Source of the DNA: a virus
Direction: 5' to 3' (one strand)
IMG/VR virus record: IMGVR_UViG_3300031673_000006
Location: 1 to 64,000 of that record
Length of the DNA: 64,000 nt
Every line of letters begins with the position of its first letter. Within the stretch, counting starts at the first letter, position 1. Position numbers and translations under genes: made by a program. Positions 35,257 to 46,300 of the stretch are shown here, one piece after another. The notes below the pieces were generated by a model that saw only the letters and a list, made by a program, of their open reading frames with translations, did not search any database and was not told where the DNA came from.

Positions 35257-37380
35257 GTGCCCCAGCCTGCGCCACAGAACTTCACGAAAATCGCTAACCG
35301 CGTCGTCCAGAGATGGATGCGGCGAAGTGTGCGTGTGGCCAAAGCGACGGGGACCAAGACCGGCCAAGGCGAATCGGTCGGGCTGTTCATCCCGCTCCCG
35401 AAGGACCTGGCCAAGCAGTTCCCAGACTTGGGGAAGAACGACTCTTCCCCCTCTCATGTCACCTTCCTCTACATCGGGGATTTCAAGGACAAGGAGCAGC
35501 AAGAAAAACTCGTCGAGGTCCTCCGCGAGACGATGCGGAAGTGGTGGCCCGGAGCCAAGGCCACCCTCAATGGCCTTGAGTACTTCGACCACCACGACAA
35601 GGACCGTCGTATCCCCCACGTCGCCGTCGATTTCGACAAGGACCTGAGCGGGTTCAAACACCGCGTCAAGCAGGAACTCAGCGACGAAGGCATCGAGGTC
35701 GGTGACAAGTTCCCTGAGTTCAAGCCTCACGTCACCCTCTCGTACATGCCCGGCATGGACTCGGAGTGGGAAGGGGAGGTGCCCGAAGGGTCCTGGAACT
35801 TCGATGAGATGGAGGTCTGGGGGCTCCCCGAGCTCCACACCATCAAACTCGGACCCTCGGAGAAGAAGGTCGCCGCATCCTGGCTCCGAGGCAAGGTGGC
35901 CGGCTGGTGGGCCATCTCCCCCGGCAACCCAGGGATCAACCCGCCTCCCGTGGACAAGGGCGGCCTACTGAATGCACTCCCTGGCACAGACCCCGATAGC
36001 GCCCGCTACAACGGAGACGGGCCGGCTGACATCATGGGCAATGCGCTCGCTGCCGTGAACCAGGAGTATATTGACGCGTGGAAGCGTCCTGCGACTCCCG
36101 AGGAGATGCAGGCAGTCTTCGACTTCGTCTACGGAGGATTCGAGCGAGCACCCGAGCACTACCTCCCCAAAGGCGATTCTGTCAGCCTCCGGGTAGCGGC
36201 TCGTTACATGCAGTCTTCCGTCCATCGCAAAAACATCTCCCTCATGAAGTGGCTCTCGCAACTGACCCGTCGATTGGGGGTTGGCCGGGACACGTACGTC
36301 GTGGGTGGTGCTGTGCGGAACTTTTTGATCGATCAGCCGATCAAGGACATCGACATTGTCATCGATACCACGAAGGCTGGCCGTGACTCTGACTGGCTCG
36401 CCAAGCAGATCGCTCGCAACATCCCAGCTCCCACGAACGTCACCACGAATCAATATGGCGTCGCCATCCTGACCGTGAAGGGGACGTGGATGATCGGAGG
36501 GGACGACCTCAACGGCGAAGTCCTTGAGATCGCCAACGCTCGCAAGGAAAGCTATGGGGGCCAGGGCGGCAAGGGCTACAAGCCTCACGCAGTCGCCCCT
36601 GCCACAATCGATGAGGACGTGCTTCGACGCGAGTTCACGTTCAACACGCTGCTATGGCGCATGATGGACTTGGCCCATGGTCCTGACAAAGCCGAGATCA
36701 TCGACCTCACTGGCTGCGGTCGTCGTGACCTCGATCAGCGTGTGGTTCGTTGTCCGCAAGACCCCGACAAGGTGTTTTCGGATGACCCGACTCGGATGCT
36801 CCGGGCCATCAAGTTCACCGGCAAGTACGGCTTCAAGATTCCTCCCGATGTGGTGCGCTCCATCAAGCGCAACGTCTCCAAGCTCAAGCGCATGCCGTGG
36901 GAGGCTGTGGCGTCGATTCTCGTGAACGACGTGATGAGTCAGCCGACTGCTCGCAAGTCTCTCAAGCAGATGAAGGACCTTGGGTTGCTCGACACTGTGT
37001 CGGAGATGATCCAGGAGCAGAAGCCGTTCGCCACGTACATGAGCAACCAGCTCCGTCGCAACCGCAAGGTCCAGTTCTTGCTCGACCTCCTCGAGCTGGG
37101 CGTCCCCGCATCGACGCCGATCTCGTTTCTCGACCGCGCAGGCCAGCAGCGGTTGCGAGACCTGACTGTTTCGATGCCTGAGAAGGAGGCCGTCGCCTTC
37201 GTCGAGAATCTCATCAAGCCTCCTGTGGACAACAAGCGCATCATCGACGTGCTCAAGTTGGAGGGCCCCGATCGCCGTCACATCACCCCGACTGCTCGGC
37301 ATCTGATCCTGCAAAATCCCGAGCTCGCGTCCAAGGGACAGCATCTCACTGACGCTGTCATCAAGGGATTGAGGAAGTGA
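35257..37380 (+). CDS. Fusion of 2H phosphoesterase and CCA/poly(A)-polymerase-type nucleotidyltransferase
   Basis: The product has 707 residues and a GTG start. Residues ~40-200 form a 2H phosphoesterase (LigT-like), with HVTF at His67 and HVTL at His158. The middle (ADIMGNALAAVNQEYIDAWK, near residue 260) is a small helical module. Residues ~330-700 match class II CCA-adding or poly(A) polymerases: GGAVRN at 350-355, catalytic Asp364 and Asp366 in DIDIVID, and SDDPTRMLRAIKF further on. The pairing suggests RNA-end healing or tRNA repair. RVA-type motifs occur near residues 10 and 312. The stop overlaps the polyvalent gene. Confidence 0.88.
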   Translation: MPQPAPQNFTKIANRVVQRWMRRSVRVAKATGTKTGQGESVGLFIPLPKDLAKQFPDLGKNDSSPSHVTFLYIGDFKDKEQQEKLVEVLRETMRKWWPGAKATLNGLEYFDHHDKDRRIPHVAVDFDKDLSGFKHRVKQELSDEGIEVGDKFPEFKPHVTLSYMPGMDSEWEGEVPEGSWNFDEMEVWGLPELHTIKLGPSEKKVAASWLRGKVAGWWAISPGNPGINPPPVDKGGLLNALPGTDPDSARYNGDGPADIMGNALAAVNQEYIDAWKRPATPEEMQAVFDFVYGGFERAPEHYLPKGDSVSLRVAARYMQSSVHRKNISLMKWLSQLTRRLGVGRDTYVVGGAVRNFLIDQPIKDIDIVIDTTKAGRDSDWLAKQIARNIPAPTNVTTNQYGVAILTVKGTWMIGGDDLNGEVLEIANARKESYGGQGGKGYKPHAVAPATIDEDVLRREFTFNTLLWRMMDLAHGPDKAEIIDLTGCGRRDLDQRVVRCPQDPDKVFSDDPTRMLRAIKFTGKYGFKIPPDVVRSIKRNVSKLKRMPWEAVASILVNDVMSQPTARKSLKQMKDLGLLDTVSEMIQEQKPFATYMSNQLRRNRKVQFLLDLLELGVPASTPISFLDRAGQQRLRDLTVSMPEKEAVAFVENLIKPPVDNKRIIDVLKLEGPDRRHITPTARHLILQNPELASKGQHLTDAVIKGLRK

Positions 37381-40300
37381 ACGCTCTCGTCGCACGCGTG
37401 GCTGCACGCCACATGGCTGCTCAGGATGATTTCTCCGTGGGCGACGAGGTGCTGTTTGGCAAGTACAAGAACAAGCGCGGCAAGATCGTGCGTCTGTTTG
37501 AGGATGAACGCGGCATCCCATCCGTCGAGATTGAGCCCATCCCCAAGGGTCGCAAACAGAACCGTGTGATCGGCCTCTACAAGATCTGGAAGGGCGACCA
37601 TCGCAAGCAGGCCGCGTACTCCAAGGAGTTTTTGGAGTTCGTTCAGGGACGCCGTTTCCAAAACCCCGACACCGGCAACCAAGTCTTGTTCCAGAGCCTT
37701 GAGGTTCCTGAGCAGGTCAAGATTTACCAGCAGTGGGGTGCCGCACAGAACGCCCAAGAAGAGAAGCCTGAGGGCCGAGAGCGCCACGAGCCCGGAAGGC
37801 TCCCGCCTGCGTGGAACCGTGACTCGGACATGGCACGTAAGGTAGAGAAACTCGCGGAAGAGTACGCGACGGAGTACGAGGATTTCTTTGACGGAATGCG
37901 ACAAGTGTCCGTGGAGGACGAGCGCTATCGAGGGGCCGAATTCGCGGGCGAGGCGGTTATGCTCCGCGAGTGGGACCGTCACATCCCTGGGTACGTGCGG
38001 TTGCCCCCCTCTTCCACTTTGGAGGCTATGAGCGACGAAGATCGGCGCATCGCGCTGACTTCATGGGACGCCGGTGTCAAGTTCATGGACGAGGTGCTTG
38101 GGGATGGTGAACGTCTTTCCCTTTTAGAGACCATGAAGCCTTCGGGAGAAGGAGGGTCGCTGGGGTCCCCCGGAGAAGGCTGGATCGACTCGACCCACAG
38201 CCCTGGAGCCCAACGTCTGCAAGGAGCTCTCCGAGAGTTGGGTATCGAGACACACCTGCCGTCTCGAGGCATCGAAGACCATGCAAAATGGCGTGACGAA
38301 GGGGCATCGAACGACCTACTCAAGAGTGCGTTGACGAAGGCGATGGCATGGCAACGCGCCTACTTCGCTGCGATGGGTGTTGAGGATGTGATGCTTTTCC
38401 GGGGAGCCAGTCTCGGTGACGAGGTGGCACGTCAACAGGAGCCCCACCCAACCGACAAACAGCAGAAATATCTTCCTCAAGGGATTCCGGTCACGTTGCA
38501 GAGTCGCCAGGAACTCTCGAGTTTCACGATGGACCCTTACGTTGCCTACAACTTCACTCATCGAAATCGGAGTCCGGGAGAGAGTGACGAGAGCTACGAG
38601 AGTCGGGCGGGGAATTCCCTTCGCGGAGCAGTGGCGTACCGGGTTCCTGTTGACCGGATTGTTTTGTCCCCAGCCGCAATCCCACAGCTCGGGCCTGCAA
38701 CTCCGAAAATCAAGGAGGGCTACCGAGAGGTCGAGTTCATTGTGGGGGGCATTGGGGAACTTGAAGGGCGCACGCTGCCTTCACTGGATGCGGGATACGG
38801 AGCGGGCCGGTACGACCCCGAGAAGATGAAGCTCGCGACCAAGATCACCATCGAGATGTCCGACGAAGACGAGGATGCGTGGCATAAGAGCGTGCGACGC
38901 GAGAACAAGGGCGACCGCCGCAAACAGGCCGCGTACTCCAAGGAGTTTTTGGACTCTGTGCAGGGGCAGCGGTTCCGCAACCCCGACACAGGCAACAAGG
39001 TCGTTTTCAAGTCGCTCTCCGAAGCAGAGCAACGGAAGATCCACGAGCGATGGGAGGCCCGTCATCGTAGCCAAGACGCGTCGGGGCCCACGGTGACAGA
39101 GCGCGGCCGTACCTTCGAGACAGGCAAGCCCGTTGCGTTTGAGTTCCTCCGCAACACTGAGAAGGCTCCCAAGGCCCCTTCGGATTCGGACCCGTACCAG
39201 CAGAAGATCGAGCCCGCAGGGTTCTATGTGACCCACAAGGACACGGACGGGGACCCACTCCCGGGCTACGACACGGGCACCATCAGTTTTCAGAACCCGC
39301 TCGTGCTCGCGGTCAACACCAACCCTGATGGCCCGATCTACGACGAGAACTCTTGGAAGGCGCAACTCGAGCGTCAGTACGGCAAGCGTGGAAAGGCCCT
39401 CACCAAGGCCCTCCAAGCTGACGGATACGACGGCATCGTGACCGTCACCCAAGTTCGTGGAAAGCCCTACACGTCCGAGATTGTTGTGCTCGACTCCGAA
39501 AAGTCTGTGCAGAAGGGCGACGACCGTAAGCGCAGGGCACAAGAGATCGCGGGCATGGGGTACGAGGCGGCGGCGCAGCTCGACAACGATGAACTTGATA
39601 GTGTGGCGTTTGGCGTGAAGCAGGGGGTCCAAGACCTTCGCATCGACCAGCTCAAGGTCAAGTACGACGCGGATCTTGAGCAGGCTGAGCATGCGGTGTC
39701 TCGAGAGCCCGACCGCTGGAAGGAACACCTTGATGAGCCTATTGAGGTCCGTTTCAAGGATGGGGAGTTCCACATCGAGGACGGCCACCATCGGTACGTG
39801 ACGGCCCAGCGCATGGGCCGCGACAGCGTGAAGGTGGACCTGACTATCGATGACAACCCTGTGAAGAAGATCTTTGAAATGGCCGGCAAGAAAATGGCTT
39901 CCTTCCATCGTGAAGCGTGCATCATCGCCGGCCGTCGGTTCGGAGACAGTCTGTGTCTCATCAAGAACCGCGACCGTGCCTACGACGCAGAGCTCGAGAT
40001 CGTGCACCTGGAGAAGGACGGCACCGAGATGGCTGTCATCCTCGATACCGTGACCGGGTACATGGAGGGCGTCAACGAGCACGGGATCGCGGTCGTCAAC
40101 ACAACTCTGATGGTTGTGCGCGACGAAGCCGAGGGCAAGAAGAAGTCCCCCAACGGAGACAAGGGCAAGAAGCCCCTCACGTCCAAGGACGGCCCCAAGA
40201 TCTACCGCGCCCTGGCGTGTGACAACATTGAGGATGCCCTTGAGTCCTTGCGCACGGACGACAACGGTATTCGGGGCCATACCTTCGTGGCCGACGGCAA

Positions 40301-43300
40301 CAAGTTGTTCTCCATTGAGTGCAGCAAGACGCACCCAGCTCGCGTAACGGAACTCGACCCAGACCGCGTCAACACTCGAACGAACCACGGCGTCTCGTAC
40401 CCCGATGCCGGGTACACGCACGGCGAGGACTACGTTAGTTCCGTCGTGCGTCGGTGGGAGGCACAGAAACGTCTGCAGGACATCAAGCGTCCTGAGGCGG
40501 CAGCCGTGGCCCTCATTGAGGCGATCGATGAGGCTGACAGCCCGTTCAATCCGGTCCGCACCACGGACAAGATGCGAACGACGAGCCAGCTTACCATCGA
40601 CACGACCAACCCGAGGTTGCTGCTCTATCTGATCCCTGGCCACGCCAAGGTCGTCAAGCGTCGCAACACGCTGCCGGATGGGCGCAAGCCCAAGATCCCT
40701 GTCCGTGTCTTCAAATACCGCAACAAGATGGAAGACCGGAAGAAGCCGGTCAACAAAGACGCCGCCTTGATCGAACGCGTCGCAGCCCGATCATTGGACA
40801 AGCTCCCCGGTGGGTTGGCCGATGAGAAGAAGCCTGAGGATTTCGATCCCGAACAGATCGCCAAGGGCACTAAGGTCGAGCTTGAGCATACGGATGACCG
40901 TGCAGTGGCCCGTGAAGTGGCGATGGATCATCTCACTGAGGACCCGAAGTACTACGACAAGCTTGAGACCATCGAGAAGCACGGCGCCCGCTACAAGTCC
41001 AAGAAGAAGGTCAAGACCAAGGACGGCGACGAGATGACGGTCTACGAGTACAGCGACCGTCAAATCGCTGATCGGAACCGGGGCAAAGCAGAACGCATCG
41101 AGAAACTGCGCAAGCAGATGAAGAAGCTCCAGACCAAGGTCCGCAAGGACGTGAACTCCAAGGACGAGAAGACTCGTGACCTCGCGCTGGCAGTCGGCTT
41201 GATGGACGAGACCTTTGAGCGTGTTGGCAACGACGGGAGCGCCAAGGAAGGCCACTTCGGCGTCACCACCTGGCGGGTGAAGCACATGACCTTCGGTAAG
41301 GGCGGCGTCACGATCACGTACGTCGGCAAGTCGGGGGTTGACCAGAAGAAGAAGGTCACGAACCCGCGCATCGTTTCGGGTCTCAAGGACGCCTGCAAAG
41401 ACAAGGAGCCCAACGCTTGCGTCCTGAGCGTCACGGCTTCCGAAGTCAACGAATACCTCAAGCCGCTCGACATCACCGCCAAGGACATCCGAGGGTTCCA
41501 CGCGAACCAGAAGATGAAAGAGGAACTCCGAAAGGTCCGCAAGGGGAAGCTCCCCGAAGACCCCAAGGAGAAAGAGAAGAAGCTCAAGGACGAGTTCAAG
41601 AGTGCCCTCGAGGCCACTGCTGACGCGGTAGGCCACGAGGCATCAACCTTGCGCAGCCAATACCTCGTCCCAGGCCTGGAGGATGACTACATGAGAGACG
41701 GGACCGTCAATGAGAGTCACACCAAAAAGGGCTCTACCCTCCACACCGCGGCGTTGGACGGAACCCCAACAGAGCGCCACATCCTTGCCCATGCCCAACT
41801 CGCTCCGGTCCTGGTAACCGCCAACCGACGTTGGTGGATTCAAAAAGCTCCGAACCTGTACCGAATCGCGCGTGAAGACGAGAGGCCGCGCCCCCATATC
41901 GAGGGTGTTCGTTTCCCGCCAGAGGTCTTCACAGTGCTCTGGTACGAGGACGACGACGGCAATCGCTATGAGATGCCCGAGGATGGTCCCGAGCATCCCG
42001 AAGGCGCCAAGTACCAACTCAGCCAGTTCCCGAACTACCTGCACGACAGCATGTTGCAGCTCAACGAGGATGGCACCTCTACGGAGATCATGAGCGGTCA
42101 GCGAGGGTTCCCTGAGGACCTTGTGACCTCCATGGTGCGCAGCGGCGAGTGGGACGTGGGCGACGCCATCATGGTCGGCGGCACGAGCTGCGAGCGCTGC
42201 ATGAACGTCTTGTGCAATCGCTACTTGGGCCCGGAGGAAGGCTACCCCTACGACTCGGAAGAGTATTGGCAGTGCGGGACCCGATGCGCCATGTGTGGGC
42301 ACGTCGACAACACCAACGAGCGGGTGGTCCGACAGCCCCGCTATGCGTCTCCGAGCTACGACAGTTACGTCCAGCGCAAGCGCAGAGAAGGCGGCCCTGT
42401 GCTGTCCCGTGATGAATGGGAAGCCAAGGTCATGGGCGTCGAAGATGACGCTGACGAGACCCCTGAGGCTACCCGTGAAGACTGGGAGGCCCGTCGCAAT
42501 GCTCTCATGGAGGAGCACGGCCTCGACAAGTTCCATTCGTCGTACCGTCCTGACGAGAAGCACATGACGATTGACCTCATCTCCGTTCCCAAGGAGAACA
42601 AGGGTCAAGGCAGTGCTTCAAAGGCCATGAAAGAGACGCTGGCGTGGGCTGACTCCAACGGCGTCACGGTCACGTTGTCGCCAACTTCTGAGTTCGGTGC
42701 CTCCAAGAAGCGCCTTGAGAAGTGGTATCGCAGCATGGGCTTCGTGCCGAACAAGGGGCGCAACAAAGACTTCCGGTTCACAGACGCGATGCTCCGCGAG
42801 CCGCAGGCCAAAACGGCCACGAAATCCGATGCGGAGAACGAAGATGAGGCGGTGGCGAAGATGCTCCGCAAGGAGCCCAAACTCAAGCCTCCGCGCTACG
42901 ACCTTCGTGACAACCGTACTCTCGACGACGACGACCCTGAGGACGATCTTGGCGGTGGCGATGACGGCGACCGCGACATGTCCATGAAGTGGAACAAGGT
43001 GGCGAGCCGCGTGGCTTTCCGTTGGACAGCGATTGGGCCTCGAGTCCCACGACCTGAACGCGTTGCTCGACTGTTCTTGGCGGAGGCGCCCCCAAAGGAC
43101 AAAGCCCAGCCCAAGAGCGGTCCGAGCTTCGAGGAGTGGGTCAAGAACCAGAAATTCAAGCACCCTGAGACCAGCAACGATGTTGGGTTCTCATCGCTCC
43201 CCTCTGACGAGCAGGCCAAGATCCGCGAGAAGTGGAAGGGTCAGCAACAGCCTGAGGATGAGAGCGGCAAGGACAAGGGGAAGGGTGATGAGGATGCGAA

Positions 43301-46300
43301 GCGCACCAAAGAAGACGTGCAGGTCGACCTCAATAACGCGCGCGACGAGATGCGGGACCTAGAGTCCCAGATGGGCGACATCGAGAACGAGATCAAAGAC
43401 CTCGAGGCCAAACTTAAAGGGTTCAAGCAGTACGAAAATCTCTCAGGCGATGCCAAGAAGCAGATAGACGAGCATGTTCGGGACACCCAACGTGCCATTG
43501 GCCGCAAGAAGGATGAACTTGAGGACAAGAAGGAAGAGTTCGACGAAGCGAAGGAGAAGGTCAAAGAGCTCAGGGCTGAGCGAAAGGACCCCGGCTTCGC
43601 TCAAGCCAAGCGCAAGGAGCAGGCTCGCAAGCAGCGAGCCGAACGGGTGAGCCGTGCTGTCCTCAAGGCGCAAGGAGACATGCAGAAACTCCTCGGTAAC
43701 GAGGATACCCAGATCCCAGGGGTCCTTGCCAAGCAGATTGCCAAGGCACTCAACAACCTCGATGAGTCTGAGGTGGAGTCCTTTTCGATTGATTTTCAGG
43801 ACACGCTCCAAAAGTTGATGGGGATGGACTCGAGTTCGGATGAGGCACTTGAGTTGGCGTCTCAAGCCGCCAAGTTTGGTGACCTCCATGGCCTTACTGA
43901 TCCGGGGGAGTTGGCCGTGCGAATGGCTCAGCTCAGCTATGCGCAGAACGTCGTCGCCAATCCGATGAACATCGGGGGAAAGCCGGTCGGCGTCACGGAG
44001 ATGGACAGTGACAAGTACGCCGAACGTGCTCGCGCATCCTACGACCAGTTTCAGAACCTGCCGTCCTCTTTGCGTACGCAGGCTGCGAGGCAAGTGACGG
44101 AGGCGCTCGAGGGTCTGGACCCTGAGACGCACCGCTCACAGGAACTCAATGCCATTTTGACGGGCATGAACCTTGCTCAGGTGGCGGCGACGGGGGACTC
44201 CCTCCCAGGGCGCCCTCAACCGAGCAAAGGGATGGCGTCAGTCATCCAAGCGATGGCTGAAAAGGGCGATGTTGATGCCCTCTTCACTACTTCGGAGGAC
44301 TACTTTGCAGAGCAAGCTCGCGGGAAGATGGAGAAGAGTCTTGATGACATGACGCCACTTGAGGTGGCTCAGTTGGCCACACAAGGGGATTCCAATCACG
44401 GCTACGCGGGGATGGTCAAATTGATTGAGGAGGAGTCTACGCCTGATGTCATGAGAGCCATGATGAAAGACTATCTTATCCAAGACATCCTCAACGATCA
44501 GTGGGGCGACCGAGCCATCCGCGACACGATGCAGGCTGCGGGTCTTGTGGATGCTGATGACCCCGAGGTACGCGCAGGAGTGGTGGGTGAAGCTAACGAG
44601 CGCATGAAGCCTCGGATGGAGCAGATGCTTGAGGCGCGGGAGCGTATTGCTCAAGCCGAGAAAGAAGGCAAAAAACCGGATCCCGAAGACGAGGCCATTG
44701 TTGCAGGCGTCTTGGACAAGGAAAAGGGTACCGGTCTACGTGAGAAGGCGAAGGCTGTTCTCGATACGATCAAGGACAAGTTCAAGAAGGTCGTCATCTC
44801 CCCGGCGAGCGCGGTGCTCCAGCACTTCGTCAACACGGGTGACCGAAAAGTGCTCGAGCAAGAGACGCTGCCACATCCTGATGAGAAGGCCAAAGCACCT
44901 CGTCCCAAGGAAGAGCGTGATGAGGCTCGTGGAGGCGAGAGCACGGCACCGAAGTCGAAGCGCGAGCGCATGATCGAACGTGTGCGTCTCAAGGCTGAGA
45001 GGGTCAAGCTCAAGGCACAGCGCGACAAGGTGAAGGGCGACGAGAAGGGCAAGTACGACGAGAAGATCAAGGACCTCGATGGGAAGATCGAGGGCCTGTC
45101 GAAAGAGCCTGAGAGCGACGAGTCCGAGAGCGAGCAGCCCAAATCCCGCGAGGATTACCGAGCGAAGTTCGATGGCTCGACGTGGGGTGACGACGACGCG
45201 GGCACCGAGTACCACGTCGGGGATCTCATCCATAAGGCTGAGTCCAAGGAGGTCGAAGAGGTTCCGATCGCGGACATCGAGGAGAGCCTCAAGAATATCT
45301 CGGCAGACGAGCCGGTGGGTTCGCCCGAGTTCAAAGAGCGAGCTGACAAGGCCGACCTCAAGTATCCCGTCGTTCTCATGCGACAGGAAGACGGCTCCCT
45401 CGAGATCGTGGATGGCTCCCATCGAGCTTGGAAGGCACGCGAGACGAAGCAGCCGTTGAAGGCTCGGATTCTGGAGCCCGCCGATCTTGAAGATCTTGAG
45501 CAGGTCTCCGACGCTGATCGTGAAAAGTGGGACGAAAACGTCGAGTCTCAGGACGACGAGGAGCACGGCCCCGGCGACGTTTGGGAGACCGAGCAGGGCA
45601 ACTGGCGCGCCAAGAACCCGGACGGCGTCCCCAAATCATTCAAGGACAAGGACAAGGCTGAGATCTACGCCAAGGGCCCAGACGAGAAGGAGTCCGAGGG
45701 GAGCGCTGAGAAGCCCAAGGGAGCGCCCGACGAGGCTGAGGGGAAAGGCCAAGCCGAGAAGGACGAAACGGCTGAGGGAGCGTCTGAGGGAGCGTCTGAG
45801 GGCGCCTCTGAGAAGCCCAAACAGCAGCGCCGGGCCGTCAAGGACGAGCACTTCGACCGCACGCAGGATGCTGTGGACTCCGTAGGAGCACCCATCCAGG
45901 AGAGCTTTACGAAGCTGGCGGACGACCCTGCTTTCCTCAAGATGAGCCCGCAAGAGCGATACACGCGTCTCGGAGAGACGCTCAAGGAGGCCATTCCTGG
46001 TGCTCGAGCGATCCAAGTGCCTGGGGCCGGTTCTAACGCTCCCATCAGCATCACGGTGCCCGAGGAACACCGAGCTCCCGGCGTGACCTCCCGGCAGAAG
46101 ATTCGCTTGCAGCCCAACAGCACGGGTGGCGAGGCGTCGGGTAAGGGCGGCCATCTGGGGCTCGGTGTGAAGGACCTGCTTGAGGCCAAGACGCCCGAGG
46201 AGATCAAGAATGCGACTGCGCGGGTCATGGGCACGATGGTGCATGAGATGACCCACATTTACGGGCATCATGGGACCAACCCCGATGAGTTTGACGATGA

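Noticed and set aside
38781-40643. 620-codon reverse frame under the polyvalent gene
   Set aside because: The + strand here has clear ART, ParB and Ntn motifs; the reverse frame is the usual GC-rich antisense shadow.
41052-41700. Tyrosine recombinase (integrase) instead of topoisomerase IB
   Set aside because: The spacing of Arg, Lys, Arg, His and Tyr and the segment ALAVGLMDETFERVGN match poxvirus/bacterial TopIB better than the R..HxxR..Y of integrases.
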